Origin: Segatella hominis
GTDB lineage: Bacteria > Bacteroidota > Bacteroidia > Bacteroidales > Bacteroidaceae
Direction of reading: 5' to 3'
Assembly (NCBI RefSeq): GCF_004535825.1
Contig: NZ_SGVY01000005.1
Span: 62,001-126,000, forward strand
Length of the DNA stretch: 64,000 nucleotides
The notes beneath the pieces are model-generated. The model was not told where the DNA came from and did not search any database. It saw only the letters and a list, made by a program, of their open reading frames with translations. Of the stretch, positions 27,508-36,576 are shown piece after piece. The first letter of the stretch is position 1, and every line of letters begins with the position of its first letter. A program made the position numbers and the translations under genes.

Positions 27508-28509
27508 ATGGGAAAATTAATCGTTTCATTATCGCCACATGCCCATGGAAATGAGAGCGTGGAGAAGAATATGTACGGTGTGATTATCGCTCTCGTGCCT
27601 GCTATTCTCGCCTCTATCTATTTCTTTGGCTTGGGTTCAGCAGTTGTACTGCTTACCTCAGTGGCAGCCTGCGTTTTCTTTGAGTGGGCAATTACAAAAT
27701 ATCTCCTAAAGGAGGAGACCAGTTTGCTTGATGGTTCTGCTATTATCACCGGTCTTCTGCTCGGCATGAACTTGCCAAGTAACCTTCCTCTTTGGATCAT
27801 TATTATCGGTGCCTTGTTTGCTATCGGTGTAGGTAAGATGACTTTCGGCGGTTTGGGTAACAATCCTTTCAACCCTGCGTTGGTAGGTCGTTGCTTCCTG
27901 CTCGTCAGTTTCCCTGCCCAGATGACTTCATGGCCAGTAGCTGGACAGATGCTCAGCTATACTGATGCTACAACAGGTGCAACACCATTGGCGATTATGA
28001 AGACTGCCATCAAGACTGGTGATGCTTCTCTTCTGAATCAGTTGCCTGATTCTTTGAGTTTGCTTTTCGGAGCAACTGGCGATACGTTTGGAGCTGGTAC
28101 TACTGGTGAAGTTTGTGCTGTCGCTCTCTTGCTTGGTTTGGCTTACATGCTTTGGAAGAAGGTTATCACCTGGCATATTCCTGTCAGCATCATCGCTACC
28201 GTATTTGTATTTAGCGGTCTGATGCACTTGGCTAACCCTGTTTATGCCAATCCATTTGCTGTCATATTAAGTGGAGGTTTGATGCTCGGTGCCATCTTTA
28301 TGGCAACTGATTATGTTACCTCTCCAATGACTCACAAGGGTATGCTCATTTATGGAGTTTGTATCGGTCTTCTGACCATCATTATCCGCAACTGGGGTAG
28401 CTATCCAGAAGGTATGTCGTTCGCCATTCTGATCATGAATGCGTTCACACCTCTTATTAACACATATGTTAAACCAAAGCGCTTCGGTGAGAAGCCTGCT
28501 AAGAAATAA
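27508..28509 (+). CDS. rnfD: Rnf complex subunit D (FMN-carrying membrane subunit)
   Basis: The 333 residues span about nine to ten membrane helices. The covalent FMN site is TGATP (156-160), with T159 the expected attachment residue. The conserved GGLGNNPFNPALVGR (114-128) and FMATDYVTSPMT segments are typical of RnfD/NqrB. It forms the ion-conducting core with RnfG, E and A. It follows rnfC after 99 bases and precedes rnfG by 13 bases, with an AAGGAGG site in between. Confidence 0.94.
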   Translation: MGKLIVSLSPHAHGNESVEKNMYGVIIALVPAILASIYFFGLGSAVVLLTSVAACVFFEWAITKYLLKEETSLLDGSAIITGLLLGMNLPSNLPLWIIIIGALFAIGVGKMTFGGLGNNPFNPALVGRCFLLVSFPAQMTSWPVAGQMLSYTDATTGATPLAIMKTAIKTGDASLLNQLPDSLSLLFGATGDTFGAGTTGEVCAVALLLGLAYMLWKKVITWHIPVSIIATVFVFSGLMHLANPVYANPFAVILSGGLMLGAIFMATDYVTSPMTHKGMLIYGVCIGLLTIIIRNWGSYPEGMSFAILIMNAFTPLINTYVKPKRFGEKPAKK

Positions 28510-28522
28510 GGAGGACTGAGAC

Positions 28523-29197
28523 ATGCAGAAATTAGAATCATCATTAAAGAACATGGTGCTTGTTCTGGTGGGCGTAGCGCTCATCGTAGGTGCCGTTCTT
28601 GCTTATATCAATCATCTTACTTCTGGTCCTATTGCTGAAAAGGCAGAACAGAGTCTTGCTGCTGGTATCAAGAACGTGATGGGTACTGATCAACTTCAGG
28701 TAGCAGAACCGCAAGAGGTGAAGCAGGAGTTTGGAGGTAAGGAGTTTACTTTTGTACTTCATAATTGTTCAGACAAGAGTGGCAAGCAGTTGGGTGCTGC
28801 CGTAGAGAGTATAACCGGTGGTTTCGGTGGCGATGTGAAGGTACTTGTTGGTTTCGATACCGAAGGTAAGATCTTAGGTTATACCATTCTTCAGGCTTCT
28901 GAGACTCCTGGTTTGGGAGCTAAAGCTGCCACATGGTTCCAGAAGGACGGAAAGGGTAGTGTCATTGGTATGACTCCAAAGGATGGCGACCTTCACGTAA
29001 GTAAGGATGATAAGAGTGGCAATGCTGTAGATGCGATTACAGCTTCTACCATCACCAGCCGTGCTTTCCTTAAGGCCATTAACCAGGCTTACAAGGTTTA
29101 TTCTGGTAAGCAGGTAGATGGCGAGAGTGGTGCTACCAAGCATGCAGAAGGCGAGGGTGATGCAGCAAAAGTTGAACAAAATGAAAAGAAAGGATAA
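28523..29197 (+). CDS. rnfG: Rnf complex subunit G (covalent flavin subunit)
   Basis: The 224 residues have one N-terminal membrane helix (about 10-30) and a periplasmic FMN-binding domain. The flavin attachment motif, usually S(T)GAT, is here TAST (173-176) in VDAITASTITSRAF, with T176 as the expected attachment residue. The preceding SETPGLGAKA (126-135) is a family hallmark. The last ~25 residues are a hydrophilic tail rich in E, K and A. It is part of the tightly packed rnf operon, with 6 bases to rnfE. Confidence 0.93.
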   Translation: MQKLESSLKNMVLVLVGVALIVGAVLAYINHLTSGPIAEKAEQSLAAGIKNVMGTDQLQVAEPQEVKQEFGGKEFTFVLHNCSDKSGKQLGAAVESITGGFGGDVKVLVGFDTEGKILGYTILQASETPGLGAKAATWFQKDGKGSVIGMTPKDGDLHVSKDDKSGNAVDAITASTITSRAFLKAINQAYKVYSGKQVDGESGATKHAEGEGDAAKVEQNEKKG

Positions 29198-29203
29198 GCC
29201 GAT

Positions 29204-29788
29204 ATGAGTAATGTTAAGATTTTGATGAACGGACTCATCAAGGAGAATCCAACCTTCGTGTTGCTTCTCGGTATGTGTCCTACCTTGGCTACAACAACCA
29301 GCGCCATCAATGGTCTCTCTATGGGATTGGCTACTATGGCAGTGCTGATTTGTACCAACTTTGTAATTTCTTGTATCAAGAAGATTACTCCGGATATGGT
29401 TCGCATCCCTGTGTTTATCGTAGTGATTGCAGCTTTTGTTACAATCCTTCAGATGGTAATGAGTGCTTATGCTCCAGATAGCATCAACCAGGCTTTGGGT
29501 ATCTATATTCCGCTGATTGTCGTAAACTGTATCATCTTGGGCCGTGCAGAGAGTTTTGCAGCAAAGAACTCGCCTCTGTCCAGTTTGGTAGATGGAGTAG
29601 GTTGCGGTTTGGGATTCACCCTTGCCTTGACGCTTCTTGGTTGTGCCCGTGAGATTTTAGGAGCAGGCAGTATCTTTGGCATTGCCTTGTTGCCTGAGAC
29701 TACTAACATTCTGGTATTCATCTTGCCTCCTGGTGCATTCCTCACATTGGGATACATTATAGCAATATTTAATAAGGTTAAGAAATAG
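29204..29788 (+). CDS. rnfE: Rnf complex subunit E
   Basis: Integral membrane subunit of 194 residues with six helices, paralogous to RnfA. The half-helix motif LGMCPTLATTTSAINGL (24-40) and the inverted equivalent NCIILGRAESFAAKNSP carry the conserved cysteines thought to bind the membrane-embedded Fe-S cluster shared with RnfA. It ends 5 bases before rnfA. Confidence 0.94.
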   Translation: MSNVKILMNGLIKENPTFVLLLGMCPTLATTTSAINGLSMGLATMAVLICTNFVISCIKKITPDMVRIPVFIVVIAAFVTILQMVMSAYAPDSINQALGIYIPLIVVNCIILGRAESFAAKNSPLSSLVDGVGCGLGFTLALTLLGCAREILGAGSIFGIALLPETTNILVFILPPGAFLTLGYIIAIFNKVKK

Positions 29789-29793
29789 AAATT

Positions 29794-30396
29794 ATGGAAT
29801 ATTTATTGATATTTATCTCTGCGATATTCGTTAACAATATCGTCTTATCGCAGTTCCTCGGTATCTGTCCTTTTTTGGGCGTATCGAAGAAGATTGATAC
29901 AGCCATCGGTATGGGTGGAGCCATCGCCTTTGTCTTGACCTTGGCAACCATCATTACTTGGTGTGTTCAGAAGTATGTACTCGATCCATTCGGATTGCAA
30001 TATCTCCAGACTCTGGCATTTATCCTTGTGATTGCAGCCTTGGTACAGATGGTTGAGATCATCCTCAAGAAAGTTTCCCCTGCACTTTATCAGGCTCTTG
30101 GAATTTTCCTTCCATTGATTACTACCAACTGTGCAGTGCTTGGTGTAGCCATCTTGGTTATCCAGAAAGATTTCAATCTTTTGGAGAGTGTTGTTTATGC
30201 ATTCTCTACAGCTTTGGGTTTTGCTCTGGCTCTGATTGTTTTTGCTGGTATCCGTGAGCAGCAGGCTTTGGTTCGTATTCCTAAGGGTATGCAGGGAATG
30301 GCTATTGTGCTTATTACCGCATCATTACTCAGTTTGGCCTTTATGGGATTCTCTGGTGTAGATGGTGGTCTGAAGGCTTTATTTGGTTTGGAGTAG
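29794..30396 (+). CDS. rnfA: Rnf complex subunit A
   Basis: The 200 residues form six membrane helices. It carries the paired motifs LSQFLGICPFLGVSKK (18-33) and TTNCAVLGVAIL, with the cysteines expected to coordinate the intramembrane cluster with RnfE. It is the last gene of the operon. The unit is closed by hairpins at 30434-30461 and a strong terminator at 30531-30561. All seven genes lie on one strand without interruption, so the complex should be complete and functional. Confidence 0.94.
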   Translation: MEYLLIFISAIFVNNIVLSQFLGICPFLGVSKKIDTAIGMGGAIAFVLTLATIITWCVQKYVLDPFGLQYLQTLAFILVIAALVQMVEIILKKVSPALYQALGIFLPLITTNCAVLGVAILVIQKDFNLLESVVYAFSTALGFALALIVFAGIREQQALVRIPKGMQGMAIVLITASLLSLAFMGFSGVDGGLKALFGLE

Positions 30397-30530
30397 TATT
30401 CTGAATGTTTACGCGAATAAGGATAGCTTTTTAAGATGTCCATACAAAAAAATGTGGACATTGTTTTCGAATCTTAAAAGTATTTAGATTTTTGATTTAA
30501 ATACGATTGTTATAATTGGTATAGTTTGAA

Positions 30531-30565
30531 GGAGAATATTTGGATATTTCAAATGTTCTCCTTTT
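30531..30565 (+). terminator. Rho-independent terminator of the rnf operon
   Basis: GGAGAATATTTG pairs with CAAATGTTCTCC (one mismatch) around a 7-base loop, followed by TTTT. Confidence 0.85.
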
Positions 30566-30892
30566 AAATTGATGAGAAAGAGATTTTAATAGGTTATATT
30601 GTGGGATTAGTTTTGCTTCTTAGAATTTTATTTCCAGACATAAGGATAAATATCGGTAGGGGTTTATTTATTACTTGTTGTTATACAAACTGTTTCTTAT
30701 TAATCATAATGTTGCTTACAACTTAGTAGTAGGATGTTGTAGGAGAGGGATCAGTTCCTGTTTTATCTTTGTTTTATTTATCGAATTTTTTTGTATTTCT
30801 CCTTCATATTTCTGTTTTTCTTTAATCTATAATTTGTTGTTTTCTTATTGAATTTTCTTACTTATTTTCTTTGATGTTTCTCTGAAATTGTG

Positions 30893-30900
30893 TATTTTTG
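30893..30900 (+). promoter_or_regulatory. -7 promoter element for the hydroxyacid dehydrogenase
   Basis: TATTTTTG followed by CATTG, about 39 bases upstream of the ATG pair at 30939/30942. Confidence 0.55.
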
Positions 30901-30938
30901 CATTGATTTTATGAACAATCAACATTAATTTGAAGAAT

Positions 30939-31898
30939 ATGATGAATATTGTAATTTTAGATGGTTATGCTTCTAATCCCGGCGACTTGAATTGGGATCT
31001 TTTGGAGCAATTGGGAAACGTTACTGTTTATCCCCGTACAACAGATGAAGAAAAAATCGAACGTGCTAAAGATGCTGATATTATATTAATTAATAAGGTG
31101 CAGATTGATTCTGAAACTTTAGATCAGCTTCCAAAACTGAAATATATAGGTATTCAGGCCACTGGCTATAATGTGGTTGATATTGAGGCTGCCAAACGTC
31201 ATGGTGTAGTCGTAACCAATATTCCTGCATATAGTACTGATAGTGTTGCACAAATGACATTCGCGCTTATTTTGGCAATAACAAACAGAGTTGAACATTA
31301 CACGCTCGAAAATCGCAATGAGCGCTGGGCTTACAATAAGGATTTTTGTTATTGGGATACACCGCTTATGGAATTGTCTGGTAAATGCCTGGGAATTATG
31401 GGACTTGGCAATATCGGTATGAAAGTTGCTACTATAGCTCGTGATTTCGGAATGGACGTTTATGCCTGCACCAGTAAGAATGCCTGTGATTTGCCTGATT
31501 GGATAACCAAAGTAAGCAAGGATGGACTTTTAGCTGTATCTGATATCTTGTCACTGCATTGTCCGTTGACTGATGATACTTACCATTTCGTCGATACAGA
31601 CAGTCTGAAAAAGATGAAACCTTCCTGTATTCTGATTAATACGGGACGCGGTCCGCTGGTTGATGAAGAAGCTGTGGCTTCTGCTTTGCATCATGGTAAG
31701 CTTGGAGCCTATGGCGCAGATGTGATGACACAGGAACCGCCAGCTCAGGACAATCCACTCTTCAACGAGCCGAATGCCTTTATTACTCCTCATATCGCCT
31801 GGGCCACTTTAGAAGCAAGAACTCGATTGAATAAGCAAGTTGCTGCAAATGTTAAAGCTTTTATTGAGGGGCATCCTATCAATGTGGTGAACCCATAA
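30939..31898 (+). CDS. D-2-hydroxyacid dehydrogenase (glycerate dehydrogenase-like)
   Basis: NAD(P)-linked reduction of 2-oxoacids such as hydroxypyruvate is expected. Numbering from the ATG at 30939 (319 residues), the Rossmann loop is GLGNIG (155-160). The catalytic residues are R237 (NTGRG), E266 (QEPP) and H285 (TPHIAW). The usual acidic residue after the second strand, which selects NAD, is replaced by CTSKN, so NADP use is possible. A TTG nine bases upstream gives a longer frame, but the two ATGs fit the promoter spacing and family start (MNIVILDGY) better. It is a single gene with its own promoter and terminator. Confidence 0.85.
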   Translation: MMNIVILDGYASNPGDLNWDLLEQLGNVTVYPRTTDEEKIERAKDADIILINKVQIDSETLDQLPKLKYIGIQATGYNVVDIEAAKRHGVVVTNIPAYSTDSVAQMTFALILAITNRVEHYTLENRNERWAYNKDFCYWDTPLMELSGKCLGIMGLGNIGMKVATIARDFGMDVYACTSKNACDLPDWITKVSKDGLLAVSDILSLHCPLTDDTYHFVDTDSLKKMKPSCILINTGRGPLVDEEAVASALHHGKLGAYGADVMTQEPPAQDNPLFNEPNAFITPHIAWATLEARTRLNKQVAANVKAFIEGHPINVVNP

Positions 31899-32082
31899 TT
31901 TGTGAAGGTTTACCTATTATAATATGGATAAGAAATCATCCTGATTTACAAATTATGATAAATAGACGAAATCGTTATTGTCTAAATAAAACAGTAATCA
32001 TGACTAAAATGCCAGAATCTTTTGGATATTTCAAAATTTAATCTGGACAACTGTGATGATGATAGTTTTAGGTTAATTTGAA

Positions 32083-32128
32083 AAAAGACTTCAATGAAGA
32101 CAAAATAATGCCTCCTTTGAAGTCTTTT
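32083..32128 (+). terminator. Terminator of the hydroxyacid dehydrogenase gene
   Basis: AAAAAGACTTCAA pairs with TTTGAAGTCTTTT around a long loop, ending in T's. Confidence 0.7.
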
Positions 32129-32140
32129 ATTTATTCTTTC

Positions 32141-32177
32141 ATCCTACGATTATATGATGATTTTATAATCGTAGGAT
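32141..32177 (-). terminator. Terminator of the TPR protein / gyrA unit
   Basis: Perfect 14-bp inverted repeat ATCCTACGATTATA / TATAATCGTAGGAT with a 9-base spacer, 13 bases past the TPR gene stop on the reverse strand. Confidence 0.75.
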
Positions 32178-32190
32178 TTATAGATTTTAA

Positions 32191-33396
32191 TTAGTTCTGG
32201 CTATCAGCCTCAGCCTGCTTGGTCTTAGGATCATTAGGACCATAGAGACCATAATAAGCCTGGTAGCGGTTGTAACCCCAGTTGTACTGCTTCTTTTCTG
32301 GATCGAGTTCCTTAGCCTTGTCGAGGTACTTGATAGCCTCCTGGTAAACTACCTTGCGTCCGTTAGGATCCTGAAGATTAGAAGCCTTAACGTTCAAACA
32401 AGCGCCGAGATAAACCATGACAGCACCATTTTCTGGCTTAATCTCCAAAGCCTTCTTCAGATTCTTGATAGCATTGTCTGCATCATTCTTAGCAATGTAA
32501 TACATACCCTTGTCAGCGAGAGCTACGAAGTTGTTAGGATCTGCAGCAAGTGCATTGTCGAGCAATTCCAACTGCTCCTTGTCCATTCTCATAGAAGCGA
32601 ACATGCTGTTGAGGTTGTCGAGAAGAATCTCATTCTTGGCATCGTTAGCATAAAGATCCTTCAAATTGTTGATGTACTTCAAAGAGTCCTCATGAGTTTT
32701 CAAGTCACCCTTCAAAACTTCGAGCTTGATGTTGAGTGCTTGCTTCTTGTACTCGTCAGAGTTCATGGCTACATCACAATATTTCAAAGCCTGTGCCATA
32801 TCCTTGTTCTCCTTAGAAAGCCATGCACCCAAGAAAGCTACCTGCTCCTTGTAAGGTTCTGCCTTCTTTTCAGCAGGAATCTTATTGAACAAAGGTGAAG
32901 ACTCAGAATTGAACCATGCGTTCCAGTATTTCAAAGCCAAAGTTGTATTGTTCTTGGTGCGGGCATCATCACCTGCACTTACGAGCTGGATACGAGCATT
33001 CCATACGCGCTCTGCATTGTTGCCATACTTAGGCGCAATTTTCCCCTTTGCATTAGGAAGCTGATCGTATTTGTAGCATTCCTGAGCTGCAACAAGCGCA
33101 TTGTAAGCACCCTCGTTCATAGCCTCCATGTCAACTGGATCGTTCTTCTTTGTAATCTGGTTCATCTGGATGATAGACTGCTGGTCGTTGAACTGCTTCA
33201 TAGAGAGTTCTACGAGGTAGTTGTAGGCCTTAGCTTTTTCAGCATCATTAGCCATTGAACCGAGGTTTTGCTCTACCATAGCCTTTGCATCTGCATAAGT
33301 CTTGGCTTTGAGTACTGCCTTGAGTGCATCGCTGTCTCCAGCGAAAGCTGATGTGGCACCTAGTACCATCATAGCTGCAATCATTAACTTTTTCAT
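32191..33396 (-). CDS. Secreted tetratricopeptide repeat protein
   Basis: The protein has 401 residues with a signal peptide (MKKLMIAAMMVLGATSAFA, cleavage near 19). The remainder is helical. TPR units are clearest around residues 280-345 (LLDNALAADPNNFVALADKGMYYIAKNDADNAIKNLKKALEIKPENGAVMVYLGACL) and again near 370-390. Such proteins form protein-binding scaffolds in the periplasm or at the outer membrane. The partner is unknown. It lies 54 bases downstream of gyrA with no promoter-like element between, so it is probably cotranscribed with gyrA. Confidence 0.8.
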   Translation of the reverse strand: MKKLMIAAMMVLGATSAFAGDSDALKAVLKAKTYADAKAMVEQNLGSMANDAEKAKAYNYLVELSMKQFNDQQSIIQMNQITKKNDPVDMEAMNEGAYNALVAAQECYKYDQLPNAKGKIAPKYGNNAERVWNARIQLVSAGDDARTKNNTTLALKYWNAWFNSESSPLFNKIPAEKKAEPYKEQVAFLGAWLSKENKDMAQALKYCDVAMNSDEYKKQALNIKLEVLKGDLKTHEDSLKYINNLKDLYANDAKNEILLDNLNSMFASMRMDKEQLELLDNALAADPNNFVALADKGMYYIAKNDADNAIKNLKKALEIKPENGAVMVYLGACLNVKASNLQDPNGRKVVYQEAIKYLDKAKELDPEKKQYNWGYNRYQAYYGLYGPNDPKTKQAEADSQN

Positions 33397-33450
33397 TTTT
33401 CTTAATGAGTTTAAAAGTTGTTATTATTTATTCTTTACACGTCTTTTCGT

Positions 33451-36090
33451 TTATTCGAAATCTACGTTCCCTGTGTCAGTATTGTCCTCAGACTCTGTAG
33501 CTTCGTTATCGAGATGAGCTTCTGCCTCGGCAGCCTCTTCTGCAGTCTTTGCACCTACATTGTCATTCTCGATTTCCTCGCTCTTCTTAGCCCAGGCAGA
33601 ACGACTCTCCTCCTCTACTGATGCTTCGAGTTCAGAACTCATCACCTTGCATACGCTGGCGATGACATCGTTCTTCTTGGTCAGATTGATGAGGCGGACA
33701 CCTTGAGTAGCACGTCCCATTACACGGCAGTCTGCCACTGCAAGTCGGATTACTATACCGCTCTGGTTGATAATCATCAGATCGTTGTCGTCTGTTACGT
33801 TCTTGATAGCTACCAGTCTGCCTGTCTTTTCCGTGATATTGAGCGTCTTCACACCCTTACCGCCACGGTTGGTTACGCGATAGTCGATAACATCAGAACG
33901 TTTGCCGTAGCCCTGCTCACTCACAACCATCACGGTCTCATGCTCTGGGTCGTTGACTACAATCATTCCGATCAAAGCATCGTCACCCTCATCGAGGCGC
34001 ATACCGCGAACACCTGTAGAAGTACGTCCCATGGTACGAATCTGGTTTTCATCGAAACGAACTGCACGTCCATTACGGTTGGCAAGAATCAGCTCGTTAT
34101 GACCATTGGTCAGACGAACATCTACAACCTCGTCTCCCTCTACGATATTGATAGCGATCACACCGTTGGCACGAGGGCGAGAGTATGCTTCCAGACAAGT
34201 CTTCTTGACTGTACCATTCTTGGTAGCAAATACCACATAATGGTTGTTGATGAATTCTGCATCATTCAAACCTCTCAAGCGGAGGAATGCGTTCACCTGG
34301 TCATCGCTCTCAATATTGAGCAGGTTCTGGATGGCGCGTCCCTTTGAATTACGGTCTCCCTCAGGAATCTCATAACACTTGAGCCAGTAGCAGCGTCCCT
34401 TCTTCGTGAAGAACAACATGGTCTGGTGCATGGTAGCAGGATAGATGAACTCCGTGAAGTCCTTATCACGTGTGCGGGCACCTTTGGCACCTACTCCACC
34501 TCTTGCCTGCTCACGGAACTCAGATAATGGTGTGCGCTTGATGTAACCGAGATGACTGACAGTGATTACCACTGGGTCGTTTGGATAGAAATCTTCTGGG
34601 TTGAACTCGTGGTCGTCAGGTTTGATCATGGTGCGGCGTGCATCGCCATACTTATCCTTTACTTCGTTGAGTTCGTCCTTCATTACCTTCTTGCAAAGCT
34701 CTGGATCGTTCAAGATCTGATTCAAATAATCGATGGTCTTCATCAATTCGTCGAATTCATTATGCAACTGCTCCAGACGGAGTCCTGTCAGCTGAGACAG
34801 GCGCATATCAACAATAGCCTTACTCTGAATCTCGTCCAGTTCGAAGCGCTTCTCCAGATTGCGTTGTGCGTCAGAAGGAGTCTTGCTTGCTCGGATGATA
34901 TGAACTACTTCGTCGATATTGTCGCATGCGATGATAAGGCCTTCCAGGATGTGAGCACGCTCCTGTGCTTTCTTCAGTTCGTACTGTGTGCGGCGGATAG
35001 TCACGTCATGACGATGCTCCACAAAGTACTTGACACATTCCTTGAGCGTAAGCAGACGAGGACGTCCCTTGACGAGGGCAATACAGTTGACAGAGAATGA
35101 ACTCTGGAGGGCTGTCAGTTTGAACAACTTGTTCAAGAGAACGTTGGCATTGGCTTCGCGCTTTACATCTACAACGATACGCATACCCTGGCGTCCAGAT
35201 TCATCGTTTACATTTGCAATGCCATCTACCCTACCTTCCTTGGCAAGATCGGCAATAGCCATAACAAGCTGCTCCTTGTTTACACCATATGGAATCTCTG
35301 TGATAACGATTTTGTCGTGAGCATCTCCACTTTCGATTTCAGCTGTAGCTCTCACAACAATTCGTCCACGTCCGGTTTCGTATGCATCCTTCACTCCCTG
35401 GATACCATAGATCGTAGCACCTGTAGGGAAATCTGGAGCAGGAATGTATTTCATGAGTCCTTCTGTGTCGATGTCAGGATTGTCTATGTAGGCACAGCAT
35501 CCATCTATCACCTCGCTCAGGTTATGGGTCGGTATGTTTGTTGCCATACCTACAGCAATACCATTACCACCATTAACCAGAAGGTTCGGTATCTTTGTTG
35601 GCATCACTGATGGCTCCTGAAGAGTGTCATCGAAGTTGTTCATCATATCTACGGTTTCCTTGTCCAGGTCATCCATGATGTGCTCACCCATTTTAGAGAG
35701 GCGGCACTCTGTATAACGCATGGCAGCAGGTGAGTCACCGTCAACAGAACCGAAATTACCCTGTCCGTCTATTAAGGTGTATCGCATATTCCATTCCTGT
35801 CCCATACGAACAAGGGCACCATATACAGAAGAGTCTCCGTGTGGGTGATACTTACCGAGTACCTCACCTACTACACGTGCACATTTCTTATATGGTTTGT
35901 CACTGGTGTTTCCAATACCCAACATACCGTAGAGAATACGACGATGTACAGGTTTGAAACCATCGCGTACATCAGGAAGCGCACGAGCCACAATCACCGA
36001 CATAGAATAGTCGATATAGGATGACTTCATTTCTTCCTCGATGTTAATCTTCATGATTCTGTCATGATCAAGAGTCTGATTTTCGTCCAT
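33451..36090 (-). CDS. gyrA: DNA gyrase subunit A
   Basis: This is the breakage-reunion subunit of gyrase, which introduces negative supercoils. The 879 residues have the N-terminal topoisomerase domain with catalytic Y126 (AMRYTECRL), and the C-terminal pinwheel with the GyrA box region QARGGVGAKG. A long acidic tail (about 830-879) follows the last blade. In the quinolone region HPHGDSSVYGALVRM, S87 corresponds to E. coli S83 (the sensitive type), while G91 stands where E. coli has D87. The gene has its own promoter at 36251-36258 and probably carries the TPR gene downstream. Confidence 0.96.
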   Translation of the reverse strand: MDENQTLDHDRIMKINIEEEMKSSYIDYSMSVIVARALPDVRDGFKPVHRRILYGMLGIGNTSDKPYKKCARVVGEVLGKYHPHGDSSVYGALVRMGQEWNMRYTLIDGQGNFGSVDGDSPAAMRYTECRLSKMGEHIMDDLDKETVDMMNNFDDTLQEPSVMPTKIPNLLVNGGNGIAVGMATNIPTHNLSEVIDGCCAYIDNPDIDTEGLMKYIPAPDFPTGATIYGIQGVKDAYETGRGRIVVRATAEIESGDAHDKIVITEIPYGVNKEQLVMAIADLAKEGRVDGIANVNDESGRQGMRIVVDVKREANANVLLNKLFKLTALQSSFSVNCIALVKGRPRLLTLKECVKYFVEHRHDVTIRRTQYELKKAQERAHILEGLIIACDNIDEVVHIIRASKTPSDAQRNLEKRFELDEIQSKAIVDMRLSQLTGLRLEQLHNEFDELMKTIDYLNQILNDPELCKKVMKDELNEVKDKYGDARRTMIKPDDHEFNPEDFYPNDPVVITVSHLGYIKRTPLSEFREQARGGVGAKGARTRDKDFTEFIYPATMHQTMLFFTKKGRCYWLKCYEIPEGDRNSKGRAIQNLLNIESDDQVNAFLRLRGLNDAEFINNHYVVFATKNGTVKKTCLEAYSRPRANGVIAINIVEGDEVVDVRLTNGHNELILANRNGRAVRFDENQIRTMGRTSTGVRGMRLDEGDDALIGMIVVNDPEHETVMVVSEQGYGKRSDVIDYRVTNRGGKGVKTLNITEKTGRLVAIKNVTDDNDLMIINQSGIVIRLAVADCRVMGRATQGVRLINLTKKNDVIASVCKVMSSELEASVEEESRSAWAKKSEEIENDNVGAKTAEEAAEAEAHLDNEATESEDNTDTGNVDFE

Positions 36091-36250
36091 TTTTTATATT
36101 GATTATTTGAATGATTATCTTAAATTTCTATTTTGAGTTCTTTGAACTTCATTATTTAATTCTAATTCCGACCCATCTGTTTTTGATGGAAAATTGCCGA
36201 GAAGGGCATTTTTTTGCGTTCTAAGCGTTTTTGCCCCTCCAAACTAACGA

Positions 36251-36258
36251 CAAAGATA
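36251..36258 (-). promoter_or_regulatory. -7 promoter element for gyrA
   Basis: The reverse strand reads TATCTTTG, about 160 bases upstream of the gyrA ATG, implying a long leader. Confidence 0.5.
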
Positions 36259-36436
36259 CAAACTTTTTTTCTAAGAGAAGACTTTGTAGCGCAAAAACAA
36301 CAAGAATTTAGCGTTTTTTGTGTTTTAGGCTACTTTCTTCTGCAAATATTCTTCCTTTTGTTCATTAGCCGCATAGTTTTACCCTCTTCTCTTTAGACAT
36401 GTTTATTGAATTCATACAATCGTCAAGATAGATGCC

Positions 36437-36455
36437 TTATCATAGTGTATGATAA
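36437..36455. promoter_or_regulatory. Candidate operator upstream of the Clp ATPase gene
   Basis: TTATCATA and TATGATAA form a perfect 8-bp inverted repeat with a 3-base spacer, 121 bases before the ATG. Shape and size fit a dimeric repressor site. The regulator is unknown. Confidence 0.35.
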
Positions 36456-36576
36456 TTGTGAATTAAAAGAGAAAAACTTTTTCCTCTCTTTTTGGCATAA
36501 ATTTTGTAAAGTATAATAACAAGGTAAATTTTTAAAAAGGAACATATATACAGAATCATTGAAACATAAAATAAAT

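Larger units (their letters stand above)
30397..30938. other. Intergenic region, rnf operon / hydroxyacid dehydrogenase
   Basis: Holds a hairpin (30434-30461, TGTCCA/TGGACA) and the rnf terminator. About 330 bases of very T-rich DNA without a coding frame follow, then the promoter of the next gene. Confidence 0.65.
36091..36576. other. Divergent region, gyrA / Clp ATPase
   Basis: Holds the gyrA leader and promoter. A perfect inverted repeat (36437-36455) lies upstream of the Clp gene, followed by an AT-rich stretch. No TAnnTTTG box is evident for the Clp gene and I see no coding frame. Confidence 0.6.

Noticed and set aside
24608-30396. Na+-NQR operon instead of Rnf
   Set aside because: RnfB with multiple ferredoxin clusters is present and no NqrF-type flavoprotein is seen. 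RnfD and RnfG resemble NqrB and NqrC only as distant relatives.
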